Assembly: GCA_022821985.1 (NCBI GenBank)
Contig: JAJECP010000013.1
Span: 1 to 64,000 of the forward strand
Source: Acidimicrobiia bacterium
GTDB lineage: Bacteria > Actinomycetota > Acidimicrobiia > Acidimicrobiales > Poriferisodalaceae
Reading direction: 5' to 3'
DNA: 64,000 nt
A program made the position numbers and the translations under genes. The notes under the pieces were generated by a model that was given only the letters and a program-made list of their open reading frames with translations, was not told the origin of the DNA and searched no databases. Within the stretch, counting starts at the first letter, position 1, and each line of letters opens with the position of its first letter. Positions 1 to 9,000 of the stretch are shown one piece after another.

Positions 1-73
1 GATCCGCCCCGATCAGATCCTCCGCCGACAGAGTCGACAGCATCGCCATCTGGTCATCAACAGTTCCCCGCAT
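1..73 (-). CDS. Transposase, N-terminal fragment (cut by window edge)
   Basis: An ATG at 73 (minus strand) opens a frame of 24 codons beginning MRGTVDDQMAMLS and reaching LSAEDLIGAD at the window edge. Transposases of IS1182/IS5-like elements typically open with such a short leader followed by L-[IV]-P/G-x-D-H-P-[LI]-R; the visible part fits up to the D. Only this N-terminal piece is visible, so catalytic residues, intactness and family cannot be judged. Confidence 0.55.
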   Translation of the reverse strand, partial: MRGTVDDQMAMLSTLSAEDLIGAD

Positions 74-150
74 CCCGCCAGTGTCCCGCACCCGCACACC
101 CAACGCGAGCACCAAACCGGCCCTTTTTCAGCACCCTGCTAAAGCGCCCT
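1..150 (-). mobile_element. Left-edge fragment of an insertion sequence (IS1182/IS5-like), terminal end only
   Basis: The minus strand from base 73 runs off the left edge as the start of a transposase-like protein. Upstream of its start, around 124-143, lies a short imperfect palindrome (TTTCAGC...GCTAAA) of the kind often found between the transposase start and the outer end of such elements. The exact outer boundary cannot be set because the other terminal repeat is outside the window; 150 is a guess. Assignment to a family is from the N-terminal style alone. Confidence 0.45.
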
Positions 151-214
151 GTCGTGGCGGTGTGCCGAAAATCAGGGCAGGCGTTTGGCCAGCGTTGGTT
201 ACCTTGACGCGCCG

Positions 215-264
215 GTGCGCCGCCCCGAACTCGGCCACAAGCCTTCAACCAAGGGGCGGCGCAC
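215..264. repeat. Perfect 12-bp inverted repeat
   Basis: GTGCGCCGCCCC at 215-226 is matched by its exact reverse complement at 253-264, with a 26-bp spacer. A second pair, TTGGTT (195-200) and AACCAA (247-252), interleaves with it in a pseudoknot-like order. It could be a hairpin terminator for the gene ending at 425 (minus strand), or the scar of a lost mobile element. No T-run follows. Confidence 0.5.
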
Positions 265-328
265 TTGCAATCCTCAGCGTAACAGCAGAGGCCGGAGTCA
301 TTTCTAGGATTATCGAACCGCTTTCGGA

Positions 329-356
329 ACGCCGATAATAGACATTATGTCAAGTT
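329..356. other. dif: Candidate dif site (XerC/XerD recombination site)
   Basis: The 28-bp stretch has the 11-6-11 layout of bacterial dif. The XerC-like arm is ACGCCGATAAT (329-339), the centre AGACAT (340-345), and the XerD-like arm TATGTCAAGTT (346-356). The inner arm halves ATAAT and TTATGT match the E. coli dif arms. From memory, the ending TTATGTCAAGT also resembles actinobacterial dif sites. It may be the chromosomal terminus site or a copy carried by an element that exploits Xer. An IS end lies about 180 bp away. Confidence 0.65.
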
Positions 357-424
357 GAGTCGGATTCGGTCTCGAACCCTCTGTGGCAAAGGCTTGGCTC
401 GAACGTGTTGCGCGGCAGCGGCTG

Positions 425-1279
425 CTAACCCCTGGTTTGCGATGGGCCCGGTGAGTCCGCGGCGGCTTCGCAGGCTGGTGAGGCCCGGCTGCTGTCGTCA
501 AAGCACCAGGGTTGCCATCCCCGGATAACCCACATGTCGTACGCAACCTGCAGGTTGATCTCCGGTTGCAGCCATGGATCGCATGGAGAAGACGGTCGAC
601 GACCTGTACGTCGCCCTTCCTCCTTGGCATGGAAGCACCACTGCGCGGCGGGTGTAGCGATGGTGATGCCGTCACAACGCAGTTCCGGCGCACTGATGTC
701 GTCGGGCAGACGGGCAACCTCGGGAAGTCGATCGATGCCTTTGCCGGCCCAGCAGGTGGCGTTGAGCTGGAGGAGGCCCCAGTCGTTAGTGACAGACACC
801 AGGCGTTCGGTGCAGCGCGATTCTCGCCACATCAACGCGAGGACTACGTCGGGGTCCCAATCCCCCATTTCTTGAACCTGAGATCGGTAGCGGTCACATG
901 CCAACGACACTCCTGGCGCAACCGTGCGGCGGAACTGCTGACTCGGTTCGACGAGTTCATATGCGGTCGCGATGGGCGACGCGGGCAGATTCGGATGCTC
1001 GACGACCGCGTTGTCTTCCACTCCCTCCCTGCGTGGCGACGCCGGCTCGGAACTGGCTTCGATGATGACCGGCGGTGCTGTCAGCGGGCTGCGTAGGGCC
1101 GTCGAGACCGAATCTGCTGATGACAGCGTCGAGCGTTCGGCGGATGGGCTCGCCGGGGGCGACGTGGTGCCCATCTCCGGTGAGCTGGCGGCAGCCAAGA
1201 TCAATGCACCGGTGGCGACGGCCGACACACAGACCATGGCCGCGGCAATGCGCTTGAGATGTCGTGAGAGAAGGGGCAT
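425..1279 (-). CDS. Secreted or membrane-anchored lysozyme-like (SLT-fold) protein
   Basis: Predicted 284-aa exported protein with a transglycosylase/lysozyme-like fold that would cleave peptidoglycan outside the membrane. The N-terminus MPLLSRHLKRIAAAMV followed by a hydrophobic run is a signal peptide or anchor, then comes a low-complexity Ser/Pro/Ala linker. The catalytic region carries LALMWRESRC (likely catalytic Glu in the RES triplet) and DWGLLQLN, the usual E...G-L-x-Q layout. Six or more cysteines suggest disulfides. A GTG at 1327 would add 16 residues; I prefer the ATG at 1279 because it puts the signal peptide at the start. It stands alone, divergent from the amidohydrolase operon. 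Phage origin is possible but not shown. Confidence 0.7.
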   Translation of the reverse strand: MPLLSRHLKRIAAAMVCVSAVATGALILAAASSPEMGTTSPPASPSAERSTLSSADSVSTALRSPLTAPPVIIEASSEPASPRREGVEDNAVVEHPNLPASPIATAYELVEPSQQFRRTVAPGVSLACDRYRSQVQEMGDWDPDVVLALMWRESRCTERLVSVTNDWGLLQLNATCWAGKGIDRLPEVARLPDDISAPELRCDGITIATPAAQWCFHAKEEGRRTGRRPSSPCDPWLQPEINLQVAYDMWVIRGWQPWCFDDSSRASPACEAAADSPGPSQTRG

Positions 1280-1456
1280 TGCCTTGGGGGGGGTCGGCAA
1301 ACGAGTCGGGAGCCTATGGCTTGACACTCGCTGAGAGATGTCAGCGTCCCGGCAGGCCTGGAGCGGGACGGGTAGCGTGATGAGACGGTTGCTCGGGCGC
1401 CTGGCCCGGATGCAACCGGCGCGATCAGATCACGCCGAGCAGTACGGGGGCATGCC

Positions 1457-3193
1457 ATGAGCGCTGAGTTCGACATTCACATCAAGGGCGGCACGGTCGT
1501 CGACGGCACACGGGTGCCTCGCTACAAGAGCGACGTTTGGATCCGCGACGGCAAGGTCGCCCAGCTCGGCGGCCGCCCGCAGGGCACGGCCGAACGCGAG
1601 ATCGACGCCACCGGCAAGATCGTGGCGCCCGGCTTTGTCGACCTGCATACCCATTACGACGCCCAGATTCGCTGGGATCCGTGGTGCACCATCTCGGGCT
1701 ACCACGGCGTGACTTCGGTCGTGCTCGGGAATTGTGGCTTCGGCTTCGCCCCCGTCAAGCCCGAGTTCCGCGATCGCTCCATGCTCACCATGACCCGTAC
1801 TGAGGCGATCCCCTATGAGTCGATGCGGCTGGGCATGAACTGGGACTGGGAGACCATCCCCGAGTATCTCGATTCGTTGGACCGTGCCCCCAAGGGCGTC
1901 AATGTCATCCAGTACATGCCCACGGCGTCGCTGATGACCTACGTCATGGGCCTCGAGAAGGCTAAGGCGGGCGAGCCGGCATCGGAAGCCGAGCGCAAGG
2001 AGATGGCTCGCCTGCTGCACGAGGGCATGGACGCGGGGCTGTGCGGCTTCTCCATCCAGCGCCTCGGCCCCGACAGCGTGCAGGCCGATTTCGACGGCTC
2101 CCCCATGGTCACCGACATCATGTGCGACGAGGACATCCTGAACCTGGCGCGCGTGCTGGCGGAGCGGGACGAGGGCTTCATCCAGATCACCCAGGGCACC
2201 GGCGACATCCGCGCCGACATCAAGTTCCTCGAGGTGCTGGCCGGCACCGCTCGCCGGCCCATCCTGCACAACGTGGTGGCGCCGGCCCGCAAGGATCCCG
2301 AGGTGCACCGGCGGCCGCTGCGCTGGATCGACAAGTGCTGGAACCAGGAACTGCCGATCTATGCACAGTGCGGCACCGGCCGCGCTGGCTTCGCCTTCAC
2401 GCTCGAGCACTGGAACCTCTACGACGCCTCCCCCGCCTGGCGTGCGGTCACCACGGGCTCCAAGGAGGAGAAGATCGAAAAGATGGCCGATCCGGAGCTA
2501 CGCAAGGCGCTGGTGGACGAGGCCGAGGAAGCCGACCGCCGGCTGCAGGTCATTCAGGCAGGCGTGGGCGGCAACCCCAAGGGCCTGATCGTGCAGGGAG
2601 TCAACCGCCAAGCCGACATGCAGCAGTACGTCGGCCGCTCCGTCGGCGATCTGGCCGAAGAACAAGGCAAGCACCCCGTGGAGGTCATGCTGGATCTGTC
2701 CCTGCAGGGCGATCTGAACGTGGAGTTCCTGGGCCCCGACAAGGGCTCGAACGCCGAGTTCATGGGCGAGATGATGCAGTCGCCGTACGCCATCCCCGGC
2801 GTCTCTGACGGCGGCGCGCACACCAAGTTCTTCAGCGGCGGCTCCTACACCACCGACTTCCTGACGTGGCTGGTGCGCGACGAAGGCACCGTGACTCTGG
2901 AGGAAGCGCACTACCGGCTCTCGGCACTAGCGGCCCACGCTGCGGGCTTCAAGGACCGTGGCACGCTGCGTGAAGGCGCCGCCGCTGACGTGGTGGTCTA
3001 CGACATGGAGGAGCTCGAAATCGATCCGCCGTGGATCGGCAACGTCGAGCACGACCTTCCGGGCGGCGAGTGGCGTCGGGTCCAGCGAGCCAAGGGCTAT
3101 GACCAGATCATCGTGAATGGCGAGGTCACCTTCGAGTCCGGCGAATGCACCGGCGCAACCCCCGGCCGGCTGCTGCGCCACGGCCGCGGCTGA
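1457..3193 (+). CDS. D-aminoacylase-type amidohydrolase (amidohydrolase 3 family)
   Basis: 578-aa metal-dependent hydrolase similar to N-acyl-D-amino-acid deacylases and related amidohydrolases, probably cytosolic. The start IKGGTVVDGTRVPRYKSDVWIR is the usual N-terminal beta-sandwich strand. HTHYD (about residues 64-68) is the metal-binding HxH after strand 1. GNCGFGFAP (about residue 96) holds the Cys that bridges metal in D-aminoacylases. VSDGGAHTKFF near residue 450 supplies the conserved late Asp. Length is typical, but substrate cannot be read from sequence, since family members also act on other cyclic or acylated amides. It leads a three-gene operon with a DsbA-like protein (43-bp gap) and a flavin monooxygenase, so it may open a small catabolic pathway. 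Confidence 0.8.
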   Translation: MSAEFDIHIKGGTVVDGTRVPRYKSDVWIRDGKVAQLGGRPQGTAEREIDATGKIVAPGFVDLHTHYDAQIRWDPWCTISGYHGVTSVVLGNCGFGFAPVKPEFRDRSMLTMTRTEAIPYESMRLGMNWDWETIPEYLDSLDRAPKGVNVIQYMPTASLMTYVMGLEKAKAGEPASEAERKEMARLLHEGMDAGLCGFSIQRLGPDSVQADFDGSPMVTDIMCDEDILNLARVLAERDEGFIQITQGTGDIRADIKFLEVLAGTARRPILHNVVAPARKDPEVHRRPLRWIDKCWNQELPIYAQCGTGRAGFAFTLEHWNLYDASPAWRAVTTGSKEEKIEKMADPELRKALVDEAEEADRRLQVIQAGVGGNPKGLIVQGVNRQADMQQYVGRSVGDLAEEQGKHPVEVMLDLSLQGDLNVEFLGPDKGSNAEFMGEMMQSPYAIPGVSDGGAHTKFFSGGSYTTDFLTWLVRDEGTVTLEEAHYRLSALAAHAAGFKDRGTLREGAAADVVVYDMEELEIDPPWIGNVEHDLPGGEWRRVQRAKGYDQIIVNGEVTFESGECTGATPGRLLRHGRG

Positions 3194-3235
3194 GCGGCAC
3201 GGAAGACACAGCACGGCTGAATTGGAGACCCCCGC

Positions 3236-3949
3236 ATGACTATCACTCCTGAGACCTACGACGGCCCCACCGAGGTCGACTTCCACTTCGACGTGATGTG
3301 CCCCTGGGCATACCAGACCTCCATCTGGATGCGCGACGTGCGCGACCAGTTGGGGCTGACCGTGAACTGGAAGTTCTTCAGCCTCGAAGAGGTGAACCTG
3401 CGCGAGGGCAAGAAGCATCCCTGGGAGCGCGACTGGAGTTACGGCTGGTCGATGATGCGCATCGGGGCGATCCTGCGGCGAGAGTCGATGGATCTGCTCG
3501 ACCAGTGGTATGCGGTGTCGGGCGAGGCGCTCCATGTCGACGGCAACCGTCCCCACAATCCCGACGTGGCCCGTCATCTGCTCGAACAGATCGGGGCCGA
3601 TCCCGGCATTGTCGAGCTCTCCATCGACGACCAGAGCACCCATGACGAGATCAAGGCTGAGCACCAGCGGGTCATCGACTCGGGCGGCTTCGGCGTGCCC
3701 ACGCTGTACTTCGGCGACACGGCGATCTTCGGACCGGTGCTGCTCGACCCGCCCACCGGCGACGCAGCGCTGCGCATGTGGGACCTGGTTCTGGGCTGGC
3801 TGGAGTTCCCGCACCTGTACGAGATCCAGCACATGCCGCGCGACGAGAAGAAGATCTTCGACACCTTCAGGCCGTACCTCGAGGCACGCGACTGGGTGAG
3901 CATCAACCGCGGCAAGGAAGTCGGCTTCGAGCCTGCGGCAGCGGACTGA
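3236..3949 (+). CDS. DsbA-family thioredoxin-fold protein (Rv2466c / HCCA isomerase type)
   Basis: 237-aa protein with the DsbA-like thioredoxin fold carrying an inserted helical domain. The active-site region reads DVMCPWAYQTSIWM, so the usual CxxC has become C-P-W-A: the first Cys is kept and the second lost, as in mono-thiol relatives and 2-hydroxychromene-2-carboxylate isomerase-like enzymes. GVPTLYFGDTAIFGP near residue 160 is the cis-Pro loop and following strand. In mycobacteria the related Rv2466c is a mycothiol-dependent reductase; whether this copy uses mycothiol is inference. No signal peptide, so cytosolic. It sits between the amidohydrolase and the monooxygenase, with only 3 bp to the latter, suggesting a shared transcript. 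Confidence 0.7.
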   Translation: MTITPETYDGPTEVDFHFDVMCPWAYQTSIWMRDVRDQLGLTVNWKFFSLEEVNLREGKKHPWERDWSYGWSMMRIGAILRRESMDLLDQWYAVSGEALHVDGNRPHNPDVARHLLEQIGADPGIVELSIDDQSTHDEIKAEHQRVIDSGGFGVPTLYFGDTAIFGPVLLDPPTGDAALRMWDLVLGWLEFPHLYEIQHMPRDEKKIFDTFRPYLEARDWVSINRGKEVGFEPAAAD

Positions 3950-3952
3950 TCA

Positions 3953-5566
3953 ATGGACCGTGCACGGCACAGCGATGTCGTGGTGCTGGGCGCCGGGGTG
4001 TCGGGCATCTACCAGATCAAGCGGCTCGTCGACCTCGGCATCGATGCTGTCGTCCTCGAGGGCGAAGATGATCTCGGCGGCACGTGGTACCGCAATCGCT
4101 ACCCGGGTTGCCGGTTCGACTCGGAGAGTTACACGTACGGGTACTCCTTCTCGAAGGAGGTGCTCGACGAGTGGCACTGGAAGGAGCGCTTCTCGTCTCA
4201 GCCGGAGAATCTGCGCTACCTGAACTTCGTGGTCGACAAGTTCGACCTTCGCCGCCATATGCGCTTCGGTTCCAGGGTCGAGCGGATGGCGTGGGACGAC
4301 AGCACACGCCACTGGCAGCTGAGCCTCAGCGACGGCAGTTCGCATACGGCGCGCTTCGTCATCACCAGCCTCGGCCCCCTGTCGGCACCGACGCTGCCGA
4401 GCTACGAAGGCATGGACGCATTCGAGGGCGACGCATTCCACACCTTCTTCTGGCCCGCCGAGCCGGTTGCGCTGGAGGGGCGGCGGGTCGGCGTCATCGG
4501 CACCGGAGCGACGGGCATCCAGGTGATTGCCGAGATTGCCGACAAAGTCGGCGAGCTCAAGGTCTTCCAGCGCCGTCCCAACTGGAGCACGCCGCTCAAC
4601 AACTCGCCGATCTCCGAAGCAGAGATGGATGACATCCGTGACCGCTACGACGAGATCTTCGCCAACTGCGCAGCCTCGCCTGGCGGCTTCGAGCACGTGC
4701 CACAGTGGGGGTTCTGGGACAAGACGGCGACCGAGCGCCGCGCCTTCTGGGATGAGCTCTACTCGCAGTCCGGATTCGCCATCCTGGCCGCCAACTTCGC
4801 GGAGATCTTCTTCGATGAGACTGCCAACCGGGAATTGTCCGACTACATCGCAGACCGCATTCGCGGCCGGGTCGACGACCCCGCCGTGGCCGAGAAGCTG
4901 ATCCCGACGGACCACGGCTTCGGGCTCCAGCGCCTGCCGCTGGAGACGCACTACTTTGAGGCCTACAACCGTCCCAATGTGGAGTTGGTCGACCTGCGGG
5001 AGACACCGATCGAGCACTTCACGCGCACCGGCATTCAGACCAGCGGCGCCCACTACGACCTCGATCTGATCGTCTATGCCACCGGGTTCGATGCCATCAC
5101 CGGAGCGTATGACCGCGTGGAGATTCTCGGCGTCGACGGCACCTCGCTGGCCGAGCGCTGGCGGGACGGACCGAGCACGTACTTGGGCGTGCTGTCGCAC
5201 GGGTTCCCCAACCTGTTCATGGTGGCCGGACCTCAGAGCGTGTCAGGGTCGACAAACTTCCCCCGGGCGATCGAGACCGGAGTGGATTGGGTCACCGACT
5301 TGGTGGCCTATGCATTCGACAACGGCCACAGCAGGGTCGAGGCCGAGCTCGGGGCCGAGCAGGAATGGGTGAACGAGGTAATCCGTGCCCATGAACGGAT
5401 GCTGTTCCGTCGAAGCAAGGGCTGGTTCACCGGCTACAACTCCAACGTTGCCGGCCATCAGGAAGGCAGCGTCCGCTATCAGGCCTATTTCGGCGGAGCG
5501 CCCCGCTATCGGGCCAAGGTCGACACGATCGCCGCTGACGGCTACGAGGGCATCCAGCTCGGGTGA
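3953..5566 (+). CDS. Flavin-containing / Baeyer-Villiger-type monooxygenase
   Basis: 537-aa FAD- and NADPH-dependent monooxygenase that would insert oxygen into a ketone or oxidise a heteroatom. The first Rossmann motif VLGAGVSGIYQIKRL (about residues 11-25) binds FAD, followed by GGTWYRNRYPGCRFD, a hallmark of the group. FEGDAFHTFFWP (157-168) fits the Baeyer-Villiger fingerprint FxGxxxHxxxWP exactly. The second Rossmann motif GVIGTGATGIQV (about 180) binds NADPH. VYATGFD near residue 375 is the late conserved ATG motif. The gene is the last of the amidohydrolase operon; the substrate is unknown, but a ring-opening or lactone-forming step followed by hydrolysis would suit the set. Confidence 0.88.
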   Translation: MDRARHSDVVVLGAGVSGIYQIKRLVDLGIDAVVLEGEDDLGGTWYRNRYPGCRFDSESYTYGYSFSKEVLDEWHWKERFSSQPENLRYLNFVVDKFDLRRHMRFGSRVERMAWDDSTRHWQLSLSDGSSHTARFVITSLGPLSAPTLPSYEGMDAFEGDAFHTFFWPAEPVALEGRRVGVIGTGATGIQVIAEIADKVGELKVFQRRPNWSTPLNNSPISEAEMDDIRDRYDEIFANCAASPGGFEHVPQWGFWDKTATERRAFWDELYSQSGFAILAANFAEIFFDETANRELSDYIADRIRGRVDDPAVAEKLIPTDHGFGLQRLPLETHYFEAYNRPNVELVDLRETPIEHFTRTGIQTSGAHYDLDLIVYATGFDAITGAYDRVEILGVDGTSLAERWRDGPSTYLGVLSHGFPNLFMVAGPQSVSGSTNFPRAIETGVDWVTDLVAYAFDNGHSRVEAELGAEQEWVNEVIRAHERMLFRRSKGWFTGYNSNVAGHQEGSVRYQAYFGGAPRYRAKVDTIAADGYEGIQLG

Positions 5567-5572
5567 CGTCGA

Positions 5573-5606
5573 CCGGGTCCGTGCACGTCGAGGTGCAGCG
5601 GACCGG
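5573..5606. terminator. Hairpin between convergent genes, likely bidirectional terminator
   Basis: Sequence right after the monooxygenase stop folds into a strong stem: CCG/CGG, TCCG/CGGA and GCAC/GTGC pair around a 6-base GTCGAG loop with small bulges. It lies in the 55-bp gap between converging genes. There is no T-run, as is common in high-GC actinobacteria. Confidence 0.5.
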
Positions 5607-5621
5607 CTGTCTCAACAGCGC

Positions 5622-6044
5622 TCAGGACGCTGTGAACTCCTCGTCGTCCGAAGCGAGCAGGTCCCCGGCTGCCGCCAGTGCCCCGGCCATCGCGACGGCA
5701 CGCTGGTAGACGGCTTCGAAGTAGTGCTCCGCGGCCGCCTCGCGTCCCGCCAGAGGCGGTTTGCCGAGCGAGCGCACGGTCGACGTCGGATCCGTCGTGA
5801 CCGAGATACGGCGCGTCTCGGTGAGAATGTCGGGGGGCTGATCGGGCCCAGCGTCTCCAGCGTCAGCGTTGGCCGATCCGTCTGCTGTTCCATTGGCCGC
5901 GGCATCAGGTTGTTCTGGCGGCGTCGTCGCGCCCGCAGCTCCATGCCAGAACGCTGCACTCGCCTCAGCGGCCTGCCGTTGCTGGACCTCAGCCCCGTCG
6001 ATGCGGCGGGTACGCGACGTCTTGCGTCGACGACGATTGCTCAT
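5622..6044 (-). CDS. Small hypothetical protein coupled to the SNF2 ATPase
   Basis: 140-aa protein not matched to a family by reading. The N-terminus is strongly basic (SNRRRRKTSRTRR), the middle is a disordered Ala/Asp/Gly/Pro segment, and the C-terminal third (LAGREAAAEHYFEAVYQRAVAMAGALAAA) looks helical and ends acidic. Its ATG overlaps the TGA of the upstream SNF2 gene by four bases, so it is almost certainly translationally coupled to it. Actinobacterial SNF2 helicases are often paired with a small protein in this way. A DNA-binding or scaffolding partner is a guess from the basic N-terminus and the pairing. Confidence 0.6.
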   Translation of the reverse strand: MSNRRRRKTSRTRRIDGAEVQQRQAAEASAAFWHGAAGATTPPEQPDAAANGTADGSANADAGDAGPDQPPDILTETRRISVTTDPTSTVRSLGKPPLAGREAAAEHYFEAVYQRAVAMAGALAAAGDLLASDDEEFTAS

Positions 6045-9000
6045 GACGCACCTGCGCCTGCAGGCACCAGGTCTGCCACCGGGGGCGTGCTGGTGTCGAT
6101 CCCGTTGGAATCGTCGGCGAGGAGGGCATCAGGATCGATGCCCAAGGCGTGCCGGAGCTGCTCGGCGTCGAGATCGCCGATGGAGCTGGACTTCGGCAGC
6201 ACCATGTCGGCGATGCGCCGCTTGCCGGCCACGACCTCCTCCACCCGTTCGTCCACCGTGCCCGGACAGACCAGGCGGTGGCAGATGACCGTGCGCGTCT
6301 GACCGATGCGCCATGCCCGGTCGCGAGCCTGGTCCTCGACAGCGGGATTCCACCAGCGGTCGTAGAGCACCACATGACTCGCCGCGGTCAGGTTCAAGCC
6401 GGTGCCACCTGCCTTGAGCGACAGCACCATCGCCCCAGGCCCGTCCTCGGACTGGAAGCGTCGCACCATGCGATCGCGGGCAGAGCGACCGAGCCCGCCG
6501 TGGTAGCAGTCGATCTGCAATCCAGTCCGTCGCGTCAGATGATCAGCCAGCCGCTCGCCCCAGGTGGCGAAGTGAGTGAACACCAGTGCCCGCTCCCCCG
6601 CTGCGAAGACCGCCTCGAGAATCTCGTGCAGCCGATCGAGCTTGCCACTGCGCCCTTCGATCTCCTCGTCGATGTCGTCGGGCCGGTAGTTGAGCGGATG
6701 GTTGCAGATTTGCTTGAGCGCCGTAATGGCGGCCAGCACTGCTCCCTTGCGCCGCTCCCCCGCTTGCTCGCTCTCGGCCGTGTCGACGATCAGCTGGTCG
6801 AGCACCGCCTGGTAGAGGCCGATCTGCTCTGGCGTCATCGCGCAATGCGCGAGCTCGTCGATGCGATCGGGCAGCTCGGCCGCGATCTGCGGCTCTGCCT
6901 TGGTGCGACGGAACACCAGCACCCCATTGAGCGCATGCAGGGCCGACTCGGCGGCGCCGCGTGCGTCGCCGGGACGCTGCAACTGTGCGATGAACGGTGT
7001 CCTGGAACCCACCAGGCCTGGATTGCAGAAGTCCATGATCGCCCAGAGGTCGCCGAGGCCGTTCTCGATCGGGGTTCCGGTCAAGGCAATGCGAATCCGG
7101 GCTGACAGCCGGCGCAGCTGCTTGGCGGTCTCGCTGGTGTGGTTCTTGATGACCTGCGCCTCATCAACCACGATCCGGTCCCAGGCCACCTCCTCGAGAG
7201 CGTCGATGTCGCGCACTGCAGTGCCATAGGTGGTGATCACCACATCGATCTGCCCGTTCTCGACTGAGCCAATGCCGTCGCGCAGCGCCTCGACCAGTTC
7301 GGCGGGTTCACGCCGGGCGGGGCCGTGATGAATGATCGTCGACAGCCCCGGTGTGAAGCGCGCCGCTTCGGCCGCCCAGTTGCTGACAACCGCCGGTGGT
7401 GCGATGACCAGAGCCGGACCCGGTCGCTGGTCTGCAGCAATGCGAGCGAGCACTGTGGGGGTTTTCCCCAGACCCATGTCCAAGGCGAGGCAGCCGCCGA
7501 GGCCGGCTCCGTCGAGGAATTCCAGCCAGGCAACCGCTTCGGCTTGGTAGTTGCGCAGCTCGCCCACGAAACCCTCGGGGCTGGGCCGGGGCGCGGACGA
7601 GATCTCCGACGCCGAGCGCAGCAGATCGGCCGCCCAGCCGCTGCCGGAGATGGTGATGCCGCCGCGCACCGACGGGCCTTCGAGGCCCAGTACCTGGCGC
7701 AGCATCTGCGATCCGGTGAGGGCAGTGACATCTGCGCGCTCGGCGAGCGCGGCGGCCGCCTCGGCGAGGTCGGCGTGATCGAGCGCGATCCACTGACCCC
7801 GGTCGCGTACAAGCGGCCGTGCTTGGGAGGCCAGTTCGTGAATCTGATCTGCGGTCAGCTCCACGTCTCCGAAGACCGCTGTCCAGCTCACGGCGGTGAG
7901 CTGCTGTGCTCCCAGGGCGCTGTCGGCGTCCTCGGTGGCGGTGAGTCGGAGCGAGGGGGCCGGGCGCTCGCGGGAGAGGTTCGGGACCTCAACCTTGAAG
8001 CCCGCGGACTGCAGTGCCGGTCCCGTCACCGACATCAGCTCCCATGCCTCGTCCTGGCTGAGGATCACTTCACCGCGCCGCTTGCCCCCGGGACGCATCA
8101 GCACCGGCAGCAGCCGTTCGAGGCGGGTGAGCTGATCGCGCACTTCGGTGCGATGCGAGCTGACGCCGCTCACCATCGCGACCTCGACGGGCTCGGTCGC
8201 GCCTTCGGGGCTGGTGGCGAGCACCTCCATGTGCCACGCCCCGGCGTCGTCGGGCTCGTCCAGCCGAACGACCAGCGATTGCCGGGCGGCGGCAGTCACC
8301 GGCCTGGCCCACAGCTCGATGCGGCGGGCCAGATCGGACCCCTGAGTCGCCGAGCCGACAAAGCGGGTGCCGTCGAGATACGCCAGGAATGCCTCGGCCA
8401 TCTCCGCCCGACTCCGAGGCTCGGGCGATGCGGCAGGAACATCGAGCCGTTTCGCGGCACTCGTCACGATGGCGTCGACCATGCCGGACAGGGCCGATTG
8501 CACCGTGGTTCGCGCCTCTGACTTGGGTTCGGGTGCGGCCACTGCACCTGGCAGGCAGTCGATGAGCGCCGTCAGCTTATCTGCTGGCGGCGAGGCGGGT
8601 TGCCACTGCACCGAGAATTCCGCCGTGTCGGGCCGCTTGCGGTTGCGACGCTTGCGGACTCGGTGGAGCCGCGGCACTGTTCGCCCACCTGCCACCAGTT
8701 CCACCGCCGTCCTGGCCGCGGTTCGCAGCCAGAGTGCGCTGGCACCCAGCAAGAGGTCGCCGTTCGGGCTGCTCTCGGCAGTGTCGAGCTGCTCGTTGCC
8801 GTGCAGGGACTCGTCGTCGCTGGCTGGATCGCTGTCGGCTGCGACGCCGGGAGAGCTTCCGGATATCGACGACGAGCCGGCCGAGCTGCCGGCCGCCGGA
8901 CCATGGAGACCGACCAGCCAGCCCAGGACGTCGCCGACGTCAGCCACCAGTGCCTCGGCGCTCATCCCGCCCGGCAGCTTGATGTTCGGATGGGGGCGCC

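Larger units (their letters stand above)
151..424. other. Non-coding stretch between the IS end and the lysozyme-like gene
   Basis: No gene is supported here; the open frames lack ribosome sites and family features. The stretch holds a perfect 12-bp inverted repeat (215-226 with 253-264) and a dif-like site (329-356), both listed separately. The rest shows nothing I can name. Confidence 0.5.

Noticed and set aside
1430-2410. Long minus-strand frame opposite the amidohydrolase
   Set aside because: No family features, no ribosome site, and it lies wholly against a well-supported gene.
3950-5200. 416-codon minus-strand frame opposite the monooxygenase
   Set aside because: Antisense shadow; its composition (His/Val/Asp/Arg rich) mirrors the codons of the real gene.
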